Shown piece after piece: positions 35,670 through 47,247 of a stretch of 64,000 nucleotides of DNA. Each line of letters opens with the position of its first letter. The stretch's first letter is position 1. Made by a program: the position numbers and the translations under genes. Origin of the DNA: Taxillus chinensis (Eukaryota; Streptophyta; Magnoliopsida; Santalales; Loranthaceae); assembly GCA_023512835.1 (NCBI GenBank), contig CM042088.1, forward strand, positions 2,046,001 to 2,110,000. Reading direction: 5' to 3'. The notes below the pieces were generated by a model, which was not told the DNA's origin, did not search any database, and saw only the letters and a list, made by a program, of their open reading frames with translations.

Positions 35670-37287
35670 AATACACCACACTTGAACCATTGCTTGTCCT
35701 CAAGCAAAAACACAATCAGCCAAAAAGGAAACAAACACTCATTCAAACATGAAGAAAAATAAAATAACAAACAAAAGAGTCATGTTTCCTAAGTATACAA
35801 CCTTATCATGCTGAAATGGGCATTTCAGTAAGCAAAATGAATTATAATTTAGCTCATTCATGTTCATACCTCTAAGTCCAACAACCATGCAGTCTCATTA
35901 CTGAAAGTCAGATATCAATAAGCATTCCTTGCTAAAATAAAACTTAGCTACCATTAAAGTCATCACCAAGGTCAGAACTGCCTCACTCAGATATAATTTT
36001 TCTTCTCTCTCATGCTCAAGCCCAAGATCAATACCTAACAAAAATAGGGGTAGAAAAACTCCTCACTACATTCTCCATTAGCTATTGCTTAAGTTCTTGC
36101 CAAGCATACATGGGAGTTCCAACCCGTGCTCATCAACAAAAACACACACTCTATTCTACTTACTGATAAACACTGGGAGCTAAAGATTTAAGCTCACACT
36201 TGTGAAGCAAATTGCAAAACAAAACAACTTAGCCATTGTGGCTTTTATTCTGGCAAACATTTTTTTTCTGTTTTTGTTTTTTTTCTGTTTTTTTCCTTTT
36301 TTTTTCACACTTCTTTTTAGTAATAACCTTACAAGGTTGCATTTTATGCTCTCCCTTGATGGATTATTCACTCTTTTTTTCTTTTTTAAATACTCACCTT
36401 TTATTTAATTTTTTGTTTTATTTGCCTTTTTCTTTGCTGGAAGGAAAGAAAAACGTATCTCAATCCCTTTATTACATGACACATAAGGCTCTTTGGTGTC
36501 TTATGGCACAATGACACCAACACCAAGCACTGAGCACAAATAACTAGTCATCATGCATACTTAACTCCTACCATTAAATAACTAATGTTAAATGCATAGA
36601 GGAGCAAAGCAAACTATTACCCATACCCAAAAATGTCACTCAAGGGCTAGAAAGAGGCTGCTGATCTCAGTTTGTTTTTGTATTTTCTTTTTCCCTCAAC
36701 TTTAAAGGCCACTAAGGTCTATCATAATATGTCATGCTCATTTAATATGCAAATGCCAGCTCCACTAACATGGTGATCTCATTCACAAGGTACAGACATG
36801 AATAAACCAAAGCATAATACACTTTAATTACTTAAATTAAAATTCAGCCAAAAGTGCATACTTTATTATCTATGGCTCTCCACATACAAAACACACATTC
36901 AAACATGAAAACAATTTACGCAACCATAAGGACAAGTAAATGGCGCAAGCCACCCCCACACCACACTTAAGAAATTGCTATGTCCTCAGAGCATGGGATA
37001 AGGGAAAGGAAGACACTTACCTCTGAGTGGGTAAGCTGTAGTGATATCACGGGTATGCTTTTGAGGCATCAAATGGGTTACAATTTACTTGAAACTTTTC
37101 CTATGTGTGGGACCCTCTTCAATGAATAAAACGCGTCAGTTGGATGTCTCAGATTCCCTCCTTATTTCATTTAAAACCCCTGCATCAGTGGTTAGTGGCA
37201 GCAGCATAATCATAATAATTGCTAAACATAACAAAAAAAATAAAAAAAATGAAAAGAAATTGGGTTGCCTCCCAACAAGCGCTCTAT
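35670..37287 (-). other. 3' untranslated region of element C
   Basis: No coding region. It has T-rich low-complexity DNA (36250-36440), blocks related to the 3' region of B, and a hairpin motif at 37259-37276 (ATTGGGTTGCCTCCCAAC) 12 bp behind the ORF stop. Confidence 0.6.
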
Positions 37288-39043
37288 TTATAAGTCTGTA
37301 GCTAGACTGTTCTTAGTATGTTTAACCAACACATGGTAAGCCTTCATCCTTGCCATATACACTTGCGCAGTTTCATATTCCACGGCAATCAGATGAAAGA
37401 GTTGTTGTGGCAACAACTTGGACTCCAGGAGCACGTACAAAATGAAGAGCACCCCCACAAACTTGAGGTTCTCTTTCCTCTCATGTTGGGTAGGCAACAA
37501 AAATTCAATATACTCCACAGTTGGAATAGTCAATATGCTCATGTGTGTACCTTCCTCATCTAACACTTCCTCTTTAAAGATAGGATAAGTTAATCGCCAA
37601 GGAAACTCTGTAAAGCTTGACGCATGCAAATCTTCTTCATACTGAACAACTTTGATTGATGGGTCTCCAGATAGCAAAATAAACTGATCATCACCCAAAT
37701 TCTGGGGTTGCATATCCAGATTCTTCACTGTTTGTGGTTCTTCTTCTTTTTCAAACAATCCAGAAATGGTCAAGCCATCCTCCTCTTCTTCAGTTGGAAG
37801 AGACCAATGTAAAGCAGGTTGTTCAGTTTGGGGCATCAAATTGCTTATATGTTCTTCAGCTTTTGGGAGAAAACAAGTAGATACATTAGATGGGCAAAAT
37901 AGTTGCGATGGAAGAGCCACCTTGTCATGGTCAGACATTGTCCTTTGTACCACTTCAGGTTTTGTAATATTAGCAGCATCATTGTGGTGATCTAGAATGG
38001 GATCAGTATAAGAAGAATCATCATCATCCACAAAGTCCCATATTTTTGATGAAGAAGCTGAGAATGAACGTCTTGAGGCAGGTACACCATCCCGATTGAA
38101 TCCTATGTTGCCATTCTTATGCAGTCTGGTCATTGGAATTAGTGCTCTTTCCTCCTCTTCTTTTTCTTCAAATATAGGAACAACAACTTCATTGTGGTAG
38201 GGATATAGGTCTGCTATCCCTGCTCGACCTTCTTTTGTAGCTTCATTGGCGAGAGCTAGCTGTTCTGATGGAAAAGTGAAAACAAACTGGTCTTGTTTTC
38301 CATAGTAACTACTGCTACATAAAGGTTGAATGGGTTTTCGGGCATTGATGGTGTGTGTATTGTCTAATACTTGCCCAACCACCGTCTGCATTCGTGCTGC
38401 TAGGTCTGCCATCTCAGCGTCTAATTCTTCAATAGTCTTTTCGATCTTCACTTCTCTTGTCTCTGGTAATAAAACATTTGGAGAAGTAGGTTGTATAAAC
38501 CCCTCAACCTTTGTATCTTGGAGTTGTTTTTCAGTTTCCTTGTTGACGTTCAAAAAGAACTCCCTCATTTCTTCATGAAGATCTTGTGATGGTGGATCAT
38601 GCTGCCACTCAAAGTTCTGCTGTAAATCATTGCCTCCAAAGAGTGAGGATGAACAAATTAAATCATCATTATGCATCCTTGCCCATGTGGCCTCGTCACA
38701 CTTCTCGAAAAATTCAGTCATGTGCTGGGGTGATGCTTCTTGTGGAGAATATTCAGCCTTGAATTGTTCTTGACTTGGCCAAACTCCATAGCCATCTCCA
38801 TAAAAGTTATTAGCATTAATCTGGGGCTGCTGGTAAGTAGAATTAGTGGCAAGATGTCCTTGGTTGTAGTCCCAATTTTTAGATGTTGAACACTTTATAT
38901 AACTTGGGTCAGAATAAGCTTCATATGGAGAATTCCCAAAAGCTCCCTCGGTCTTCTTGGGTAGGACGAAACGTTGGGCAGTACGACTCCAACAAATCCT
39001 CCATTGCCTGCTTGGGATCATCAACTTCATAGCTCCAATCCAT
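37288..39043 (-). CDS. single long ORF of non-autonomous element C, function unknown
   Basis: I place the start at ATG 39043-39041 (MDWSYEVDDPKQAMEDLL); a one-base indel near 38945 then moves the frame into the long open stretch ending at 37288, about 585 residues in all. The protein is acidic and low in hydrophobic segments. Near 38560 it reads EEMREFFLNVNKETEKQL, similar in place and pattern to EEMRNFFYQFAKQATDQL of gag, followed by a heptad-like helix. It lacks the capsid domain, protease site and pol. It may be a Gag-derived accessory protein or simply the remnant of a replaced gag. Not recognised otherwise. Confidence 0.6.
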
Positions 39044-39423
39044 TGGAATGTTTGATCTGGCAACTGTGTTTGGTTTTTAAACCTACAAAAACAAAAACAA
39101 CCAAATACCACACATAAACCCGAACCAAAACGCAGAAACATGAGCACTCACATATACATATTCACATCCTAAAGCAAAGTCCATTATCTGTGAGGATTGT
39201 AAGGCAATAACTCTCCTCGAGTATGTCGCATACACTGAGGAATTAAAACAAATACTTGATGTGTACCCCTAAAAGAAAACAAAACAAAACAGAGAAATAC
39301 AAAGCCACACCACACTAGAAAAATAGAAAATTAAAATTCCAGATCACAAATGAACTTGATCACCTAATGTCACCTAACCCTAACAACGTTTGGCTTGCCT
39401 CCCCGGCAACGGCGCCAAAAACT
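39044..39423 (-). promoter_or_regulatory. leader and tRNA-Asp primer site of element C
   Basis: The untranslated leader runs from the 5' LTR to the ORF. The primer site is at 39400-39417 (TCCCCGGCAACGGCGCCA on the plus strand), 6 bp from the LTR. The part 39320-39423 is repeated at 33772-33874. Confidence 0.75.
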
Positions 39424-41220
39424 TGACCCGCATAAATTATGTCTGAAGGTTTTGCAGCAAGTGCACCTGGTCAAGTAATAAAATGGAGTATTAAGACTCC
39501 AGGTTGTCGAACCCACAGGGAGGTAGCTAATCTTGTTAAGCGGCAAGCACTAAGCTAACAAGTTGATTTTATGTCTGGACAATTGATGTTTGTTGTGCAA
39601 ATATTTTGAACAAAAAGATATTAAATCTGAATGTTGGCAAGCGGTTGGTATAGACATCTAGGGTCACAATGTTTACCACCCAATCGATTGTACTAATCTG
39701 GTTATGGCTCTTGTTCTTGATTTATGTTCTAGTTCAAGTTCATGTTGATTATCTCCTACCTATCTTACATTTGGTCCATGCTAAGATAGATTTAAGGCTT
39801 TTATCCCATTTGGTCCATGCAAATAAAAGTGATCAAGGTAGACAAACAATCTAATAGTTGCAGACTTGGTCCATCATGCAATATTAAATCTAATTCACTA
39901 GTGTTCCACCCTAGACAAGGGCTAAGATTACCTAATTATGCATAAACTAGGCATTTCCATTCAAGCAAGTGAATTAAACAAGAACTGAATTCTATTTTAT
40001 TGAACAACCATAACCAAACCGACTACAATTTATTGGGGGCTACATTGCTCCCCTAGACTAACAAGACTACTCCATAATCATGACAAAAACAATAACAATC
40101 ATAGGAAAGAACATGATTACGGTACCAGGACAATAAAGGAAGACCCCAAGATGAACCAGGACTCCGGCCTCCAAAGACTCCGGCGTCTCTGCGCCCAAAC
40201 TCACTCCTTGCCAAGGACAATCCGATCTTTTAGCAATGGCTATAGCTCTTTTCGAACTCAGATCCGATTCTCCCACTCAAGATGATTTACAATGCCTCCA
40301 AAGACCCCTATTTATAGGTTTTAGTGGGCCAAATTAGGGTTACAAAAGGTGTGCCCTAATTATAAATGTGGTCGCAGCCAAAACGACGTCGTTTTGGTTA
40401 GTGACACTAATCGACGTTCTAGGCGAAATAAAACTCAAACTACACCAAATTTGACCCCAGTTCTTTAGAGGAAAATGATTAAAACAACAAAATACATCAT
40501 TTGGAGCGCAAAAAATGCTTGCACGTGAGAATGCACGTGAGAAGACCCTTTTCACGTGCAGCTCCATTTGCTCAAAACTTCACCCAGACTTTATCACATC
40601 GAGATAGAAGCCTTCCATGCAAAAATATCCTTGCCCGTGAAAAAGGTCATTTTCACGGGCACCTCCAAATGGTCTGAAATTTTTATGAGAGATAGATGAC
40701 ATCATTTGGAGCAACTTTTGTTCTGCACGTGAGATCATCTGAAGCCTCCTACTAGGTCAAAAAAATCAAATCCCAATATCACGTGCAAAATATTTTGTTG
40801 TCCTTTTGCTCTGAAATTTTTATGGGAGGTAAAGGGCATCATTTGAAGCAACTTTCCCTTCTGCACGTGATATTTTTAAGGCCATATTCGTGGTCAAATA
40901 AATCAAAATGTTTGTTTCGCACTAATAGTGTGAAGAGACCTCTTGCAGCCTTGTCGCTTGTAGCCTTCAAAATGCCTCCTTTTGAGATCATAAGTTGCCA
41001 CAAGCTCCCTCTTTAGGAGATAGAGTAGTCTAGCTGATGACTAGAGAAGAAATCATCCAAAAACCTGCCCAAAACAGCTCAAAAACACATATACAGCACA
41101 AGTAGTGTCTTTCTTGGGGTTAGAGCAAATATATATGAAATATGGTACTAAAAAGGCTCTAAACAAGCTCTTTGATACCCTAAATAGGCTATAAAATAAC
41201 GGCATAAATGCACGTTATCA
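39424..41220 (-). repeat. right (5') LTR of element C
   Basis: Nearly identical to 33875-35669 with a few one-base indels. The ACGT palindrome lies at 40378-40397. The terminus at 41220 is exact, followed directly by gag of B. Confidence 0.9.
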
Positions 41221-42812
41221 GCATGCTGTTCCGACTCCTCCTTGGTTGGCTCGATTTTCTTCTCTCCAGCTGGTAGTTCTTTCCCACTTCTAAGCATTAT
41301 AGCTTTGTATTGCTCCCTTGGGTTGACCTCCGTATTGCTGGGAAAAGTGTTTGATGAAGATGGCCAAACTGCATTTGCTAGCTGGCCAATCTGCTGCTCT
41401 ATATTCTTCATGGCAGCCCCAAGATCCTGGACAGAAGTGGTAAGGGACTCAATCCTCATCTCCCCCTTACTCATTCAGTCAGTTGCTTGCTTAGAAAGTT
41501 GATAAAAGAAATTCCGCATCTCTTCATCCTTTGTCTTCTCTTTATCTTCCTCCTTCTGTTGAGGCATCTTCTAGAACCCAGGAGGAAGTTGTGGCTGAGA
41601 ATGTTCTCCATCTTGTCTTTGCTCCCGGTCCGCAGGGACCTTAGTCTGCCTTTGCCATAAGTAAGGCTGTTGTTGAAATTGGTGAGGTCCTCCCTGATTC
41701 TGGAAGTTGCTGGGCGGCGGAGGATTCTGGTACTGGTTTGGATTCTGAAATTGTCTCTGGAATCCTCCACCTCGATTCCCAACATATTGGGCTTCTTCGT
41801 ATAGCTGGGCTGCAGCAGCGTCTTCAGTAACTACCTTTGGTTGTTCAGTTCTGCCCTCCATACGAATAGCCATTACTGACATTTGCTCTGTCAGTAACTC
41901 CATCTTCCTTGTCAACTCATTGAACTGAGTTGAATTTGATGAATTTGGTACTGCAACCACCGGCTCAGCTCTAGGGCGTCTGTCATTGGACCATTGGCAG
42001 TTGGACAACGCCATTCGCTCTATAAGCTCCACTGCTGCAGAAGGCTCCATCATCATGAACGCTCCTACAGCGGCTGCATCTATCATGCTCCTTGTATTTG
42101 CGTGCAGACCTGCATAAAAAGATTCGACTTGTAACCATTCTGGCCTGCCATGATTAGGACACCTCCTAACCAAGTCTTTGAATCGCTCCCAGGCCTCGTA
42201 TAGCGACTCATCACCGTGCTGGGTGAATTGATTTATTTGGCTCCTTAAATGAATAACTCTTGTTGGTGGAAAGTACTTGGAGAGAAACTTCTCCACCATT
42301 TGGTCCCGTGTGTGTATGCTGCCAGCAGGTAGGGACTGGAACCAACCAAGAGCTCGGTCCTTCAGGGAAAACGGGAAGAGTCGCAGCTTAATGGCGTCAT
42401 CCAAGACTCCATTGATTTTGATGGTGTCGCAAATTTGCAAGAATCGCGCTAGATGGTTCTGTGGATCATCTAGTGCCGAGCCTTGGAATGCATCTTGCCC
42501 AACCATTTGTAGTAACGCAGGCTTCAGCTCGAAGTTATTTGCTTGGACCGGCACCCTTCTAATGCCTGAATATTCATCCGATAGTACAGGTCTAGCATAA
42601 TCCATAAAGGTCCTCGGCTGATAACTGCCTTGGCCGTTGTGTCCCTGATCTTCTCTTGCTCTGTTTTCAGCCATGTTTTCTTCACACAAGGTATGTAAGC
42701 CGTCCAACTGGTGTTCAGCTGCAAATAATACCCTCTAAGCCCTTCGCTGCTCTCGCAACGTCCGTTCGATTTCGGGATCGTATGGTAATAGCTCACCCCT
42801 AGTGTGACGCAT
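41221..42812 (-). pseudogene. gag: element B gag, N-terminal and capsid part
   Basis: The start is ATG 42812-42810 (MRHTRGELLPYDPEIERTL). A TAG near 42737-42735 replaces the CAG found in element A; from 42707 the frame is open to 41571. The Retrotrans_gag domain has RLFPFSLKDRALGWFQSLPAGS, KYFPPTRV and YEAWERFKDLVRRCPNHGR. The tail is Gln- and Pro-rich (QFQQQPYLWQRQ). A TAG near 41573 ends the frame. It joins element C at 41220; 41221-41685 repeats 33311-33772. Confidence 0.86.
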
Positions 42813-43022
42813 ACACAGAGGAATTTTCTCAAACACCTATGGTGCACCCCCGCAAAGTAGCAAAACCAATGAGATACCAGGTAACACCGTACTAGCAAAC
42901 TTACAATCCAGATCACAAATAAACGTAAGCACCTAATGTCACTTAGTCCTAACAACGTTTGGCTTGCTGGCCCGGCAACGGTGCCAAAAACTTGACCAGG
43001 ATAAATTGTGTCTATAGGTTTT
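42813..43022 (-). promoter_or_regulatory. leader, primer site and 30-bp LTR stub of element B
   Basis: The primer site (42969-42986) has three differences from the tRNA-Asp end. The LTR start TGACCAGGATAA at 42993 is kept for only about 30 bp; at 43023 the sequence turns into a plus-strand LTR near its beginning. Confidence 0.7.
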
Positions 43023-43862
43023 ATGTCATTATCCTAGACCTTATATAGGGTGTTTTAGCGTATGTTTTGTACCTATTTGCATGCTATTTTACACATATTT
43101 GCTCTAACCCCTAGAAAGACCCTGTTTGGTGTATAGTGGTACTTTTTGAGTGTTTTTGGAAGGTTTTGGAGCAACCTTTTCCCACACACCTTCGCTAGAT
43201 CACTCCATACACTCAAGAGGAAGCTATAGGAAGAAGATGGAAGCAAAATGAAGGCAAAATCAAGGTGCACATGAAAAAGCTTTCTCATGTGTAATCTCAC
43301 GTGCAAGGATTTTATTGCATGGATGCCTTCTACAACTCAAGAGGAAGCTTTGGAGCAAATTTTAGTCGAATTGGAGCTGCACGTGAAAAGGGTCTTCTCA
43401 CGTGCATTCTCACGTGCAGGCATTTTCGAGCTCCAAATGATGTGTTTTGTTGTTTTAATCATTTTCCTCTAAAGAACTGGGGTCAAATTTGGTGTAGTTT
43501 GAGTTTTATTTCGCCTAGAACGTCGAATAGTGTCACTAACCAAAACGACGTCGTTTTGGCTGTGACCACATTTATAATTAGGGCACACTTTTTGTAACCC
43601 TAATTTGGCCCACTAAATCCTATAAATAGGGGGCTTGGGAGACATTGTAAATCATCTTGAGTGGGAGAATCTGATCTGAGTTCTGAAAAGAGCTATAGCC
43701 ATTGCTAAAAGATCGGATTGTCCTTGGCAAGGAGTGATTTTGGGTAGCAGACGCCGGAGTCGTTGGAGGCTGGAGTCCTGGTTCATCTTGGGGTCTTCCT
43801 TTATTGTCCTGGTACTGTAATCATGTTCTTCCTTGTAATTGTTATTGCTTTTGTCATGATTA
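43023..43862 (+). repeat. plus-strand Athila-type LTR, left part
   Basis: Runs from base 18 or so of the LTR to TCATGATTA. TATAAATA is at 43621-43628 and the ACGT palindrome at 43540-43559. Its last 413 bp (43450-43862) recur at 54360-54772 with no difference that I can find. Confidence 0.85.
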
Positions 43863-43918
43863 ATGACAAAAGCTTTATTGTCCGGATTGTCCTTGTTATT
43901 GCTTTTTTTTTTTTTTTT
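43863..43918. other. filler DNA at the left border of element E
   Basis: A patchwork of short copies of neighbouring LTR: 43863-43873 is the reverse complement of 43847-43857; 43873-43883 repeats 43798-43808; 43883-43895 repeats 43714-43726; about 43894-43907 repeats about 43839-43852; then 16 T. This is the look of templated end-joining repair. Confidence 0.7.
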
Positions 43919-44034
43919 AAATAAAACATGCAATCACAACATAAAAGACAAGCAAGTGGCTCAAGTCACTCCCATACACCACACTTAAAATATGCAATGT
44001 CCGCATGGCATAAAAGAAGGAGTAGGAAAAACAG

Positions 44035-44592
44035 TTACCCCTGGTTTGGCACACTGTAATAGTAGATGACATTGGCCACCATTCGTCGCACCTGAGCCAC
44101 AAAGTCAGCCGACGTCTCGCCGCGCACTTCCCAATTTTCCTTCCCTTGCAGAATACCCATCATGTAGTAGCAAACAAAGATCCCACAGCTGAATTGGTCA
44201 GGCTGTTGGGGAATTTGCATTTCATTGTAGTGAATAAGAGGGAGCTTGTCCGCCAACAAGCCTTCTTTGATCATTGCCACTTTCATGCGTTTGATGAACC
44301 CATGCACTAACTGTCTTTTCCGTCTAGCAAACCCTTCGCCTTGGCTTGGATCATATAGCACGGCATGGCCTACATCCAGATTCACACGGACAAGTACATA
44401 GTGGCGATCAATGTGCACCGGAATCGGCACCTCATGCATACCATGCCAAGGGCGGTGCCCTTCATTCTCTCCATTAATGCGTTGGCGCCATACTTCCTCG
44501 GACGGTGGTTGATTGAAAAGCTCACACAGCATGATGGAAGTGTACCCAGCTAAGGGGTAATTATGAGGCTCGGCCTCCACTACATACCGCAT
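44035..44592 (-). CDS. Ulp1-like (C48) protease domain of the element E extra gene
   Basis: An uninterrupted 185-residue stretch, the C-terminal end of the extra gene. His64 (DRHYVLV), Asp81 (VLYDPSQ), Gln130 and Cys136 (PQQPDQFSCGIFVC) match the C48 catalytic set; the residues around Cys are identical to element B although the surrounding sequence differs at many places. The true start lies upstream beyond a frameshift near 44600. The short 3' untranslated piece 43919-44034 resembles the region behind the extra gene in B. Confidence 0.8.
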   Translation of the reverse strand: MRYVVEAEPHNYPLAGYTSIMLCELFNQPPSEEVWRQRINGENEGHRPWHGMHEVPIPVHIDRHYVLVRVNLDVGHAVLYDPSQGEGFARRKRQLVHGFIKRMKVAMIKEGLLADKLPLIHYNEMQIPQQPDQFSCGIFVCYYMMGILQGKENWEVRGETSADFVAQVRRMVANVIYYYSVPNQG

Positions 44593-46392
44593 GGTCTGCG
44601 CAAGAGGTCTATCTCGTCGGCATAGAGATATTCATTCTCCGAGATCCTCTTCAAGCTAAAAGGAGTGAAGATATCATTATCCCGTATAAATCGAGCCCTA
44701 TGACCTGTGGAATTGATGAATTCTTCAAATGCCGCTTGGCTCTCTTGGACGATAAAGCCGGATTAATGATTAAATGAACAGGAGGGCCAAGTAGATCTTC
44801 AGGTTCAGCAGGCATGTATGCACCCCAAGATACTGGAAGTATAGCAGGCACCAGGGCCTGAGAATATGCAGGATCTGTAAAAGGCTGGAAGGGTGAATAC
44901 CCTGCTGCTGGCTCTGCCTCCTCTGGAGGTTGGAAGGGTGAATACCCTGTTGCTGGCGCCGCCTCCTCTGGATGATAATGAGATGGCTGAGCTGAAGGTT
45001 CTTGTTGAGGTGGATCTGCCTGGGCTGGATAAGCATCTTCAGGGGATGGAGAGGGTTCTTCATCAGATATCTCCACTATAGGAGAACGTTTTGATGCTTT
45101 CCTCTTGCTCAAAGCCTTCCAGAGTTTTCCTAGGAGGCCTTTGACTTCTTTGTTGTCCTTCCTCAGGGCTTCCACCTCGCGCTGGGTTCTGGCATTTGCC
45201 TCCCTGAGCTGCTGTGTTTCTTGCCTCCAAGCTTCGATAGATGCAAGCGGAGGAGCTTCGGGGCCTCCCATGCTCTAGGTGATGCATGAGCGGCTACATC
45301 TGGGGCCTCCCATGCTCTGGTTCTAGGTGGTGAAGTAGCTTGTTGGTCTCCCAGAGATGAGGGCCATTAATTCTTCAAATTGGGCATTAGTGATGTGCCC
45401 ATTAGTGACTCGCCCAATTGATGACCTCCACTTCACTCACCACCTGCCCACTAATGCCTTGAAAGAAATTGAAAATGTCTTCCTTGTGTACATTGAACCG
45501 CATGTACATGGCGGTGAGTCTCGTATAAAGTCTGCTTCCTTTGATCCAAATGAGGAGAAGTCTCCCTTGCAAAGTCCGTGGATCGCTCCACATGAACACC
45601 GTGCCTAGCGGTCGTGTGATGGAGGAGGAACATTGGTTGCCCAATGACCTCTGGTACTGACCCCCAAACCTCCTTCAGCTTGCAATACTCTTAACACCCA
45701 GGTGAGAAGGAAAAGTAATGCTCTCCATGGAGGAAAATTGCAAAGCAGGCATGCTTTGAAATATCACACACAAAATTCTGCCATTTATCTGCTTGGATGA
45801 GTTTTTCTTCCACCATTTAAAAATGGTAGTGGCCCAATCCACATTTAGCATATGATCAATGCTATACATGAACTCCAGGTGTGGCTTAGGCACACTATCT
45901 AGCCCACTGGTCCGAATCAATAAGCATTTCCCTACCAGGTAAGCTAGGCATCTAAATTTTCCAACAAAACCATTCTTGGTATACGCCTTCGACTTTGAAA
46001 TTTTCTAGCATAGTTACATGCGGTACCAAATTCTCCTAGGCTTAGGCGAGGGAAGCTACTACTTGGGTTCAGGGAGGTTAAAGCAATTTCTAATAATATC
46101 AGGGGTTATTCGACATAAACCCCTTGCACAACCCCTATCAGTTCATCCTCATTCCCAGAGACAGATGCATAGAAGTCTTGTAAGGCGAATAGGAAATAGC
46201 CGGGTCAAGCGAGATACTAACCTTTGTAATCCCAGAGTTTGAATTTTAACGGCCACCTCTCTAGCCCAGCCCGGCTACGAAGCCTCCAAAGCCTGCATGT
46301 CCGAGCATGCCCCAAGAGTATCTCCTCCTCAGGTTGGCTATCAGCACTAGGTGAGTGCACCTCCTCCTGGCGGTCCTCCTTGTGCGCACCAT
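44593..46392 (-). pseudogene. N-terminal domain and linker of the element E extra gene, broken
   Basis: The ATG at 46392-46390 opens MVRTRRTAR, like MVHTRRA in B. Several frameshifts follow. Readable pieces: 45920-45675 (PKPHLEFMYSIDHMLNVDWA), 45644-45402 (MYMRFNVHKEDIFNFFQGISG) and 45271-44651. The last has a coiled-coil-like start (REANARTQREVEALRKDNKEV), a basic KRKASKR patch and two copies of a GYSPFQPPEEAEPA-type unit (44830-44960). It corresponds to the plant-transposon-protein-like domain and linker of B. Confidence 0.65.
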
Positions 46393-46516
46393 CTTTGGAA
46401 TGAGAAAATAAGAACAAGAGCAGAAAACTGAAGAGCAAGAGAGCAAAAGGGTAGAGCTTCTCTAATACTCAGATCTGGAGTGATTTTGGTGTGGAAGCCT
46501 TTGAAGATGGCCTCCC

Positions 46517-46524
46517 TTTATATA
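46517..46524 (-). promoter_or_regulatory. internal TATA box for the element E extra gene
   Basis: TATATAAA on the minus strand, 125 bp upstream of the ATG at 46392, in the same relative place as in B but of different sequence. Confidence 0.55.
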
Positions 46525-46539
46525 GCGTGCGAAGGAAAG

Positions 46540-47187
46540 AGGCTCCAATTGGCGTGATACACGTGCCCGTAACTTTTCGAGTGTTCGACCAAAATACCCT
46601 CTCGCACGTGAATTGGCTGAATTGGCGTGCAGGTCGAGAATCGTCCCAAACTTTGGTGGTAGGTCCCCACTGAGCTGGCAAGCAATACTTCCTTCTGCAC
46701 GTGAATTGTAGGAAGCTTCTAGGAGGGCTAAAATCGGTATTTTGCATTTTTGGGCCTCCATATGACAGCTAGCAATTCGCGTGCAAGAGTAAACGTGATT
46801 CACATGGTCTTCATCTACCATTCCAGAAAGTTACAGCTCAAAAGGAGGTGCACGTGAATTGGGCAATTCACGTTCAAAATCACGTTCAGGCCCAAACTGG
46901 CCCAAATTTCTCCACCGAGTTGCTTATGCATTATGGACCATCTTTAAGTCTTGCACGTGAATTGTTTGAGCCCATCTTCAAGCACTTTTGGGCTTCACTT
47001 GCTCCTTGCTCCTTGACTTTGACTTTAAAAATAATTCCACAAGTTCGGGACCCAAAAATTTGCTCATCCCGCACATGGTTAGCTAAGAAAGGAACAAAGT
47101 CTCCTGCACAATGGTTAGCTTGCAAACAAATTTATTGAAGAAAACAAATAAGAGAAAATAACATAATATAAAACACAAGCAATAAAC
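46540..47187 (-). promoter_or_regulatory. CACGTG-rich region upstream of the element E internal promoter
   Basis: Words of the type GCACGTGAATTG occur near 46603, 46699, 46850 and 46955, alternating with TTCACGT words. Part of it (46640-46705) matches the CACGTG-centred module in LTRs of C, E and T. No coding region. Confidence 0.5.
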
Positions 47188-47205
47188 ATTGGGTTGCCTC
47201 CCAAT
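47188..47205 (-). promoter_or_regulatory. hairpin motif after pol stop (element E)
   Basis: ATTGGGTTGCCTCCCAAT pairs ATTGGG with CCCAAT around the same loop as in B and C. It is 42 bp behind the pol stop. Confidence 0.6.
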
Positions 47206-47247
47206 CGGCGCTTTATTTAAAGTCCGTAGCTAGACTTTCAGTGATGA

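Larger units (their letters stand above)
33773..41220 (-). mobile_element. non-autonomous Athila-type element C
   Basis: Two LTRs of 1795 and 1797 bp (33875-35669 and 39424-41220) enclose 3754 bp with a tRNA-Asp primer site, one long ORF and a 3' region like that of element B. No protease, RT, RNase H or integrase is present. A second piece of its leader with primer site (33773-33874) lies outside the left LTR, as if a truncated tandem copy shared that LTR. The right LTR ends exactly at CGTTATCA (41220) against gag. The shared terminal sequence and primer site suggest it used the proteins of B- or E-like elements. Confidence 0.82.

Noticed and set aside
37288..39147. The long minus-strand ORF as a host gene
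   Set aside because: It lies between two nearly identical LTRs with a primer site on one side and a B-like 3' region on the other, so it belongs to element C.
43903..43918. T run as the poly(A) tail of a SINE or LINE
   Set aside because: No non-LTR element sequence or target duplication adjoins it; it is embedded in filler made of local LTR fragments.
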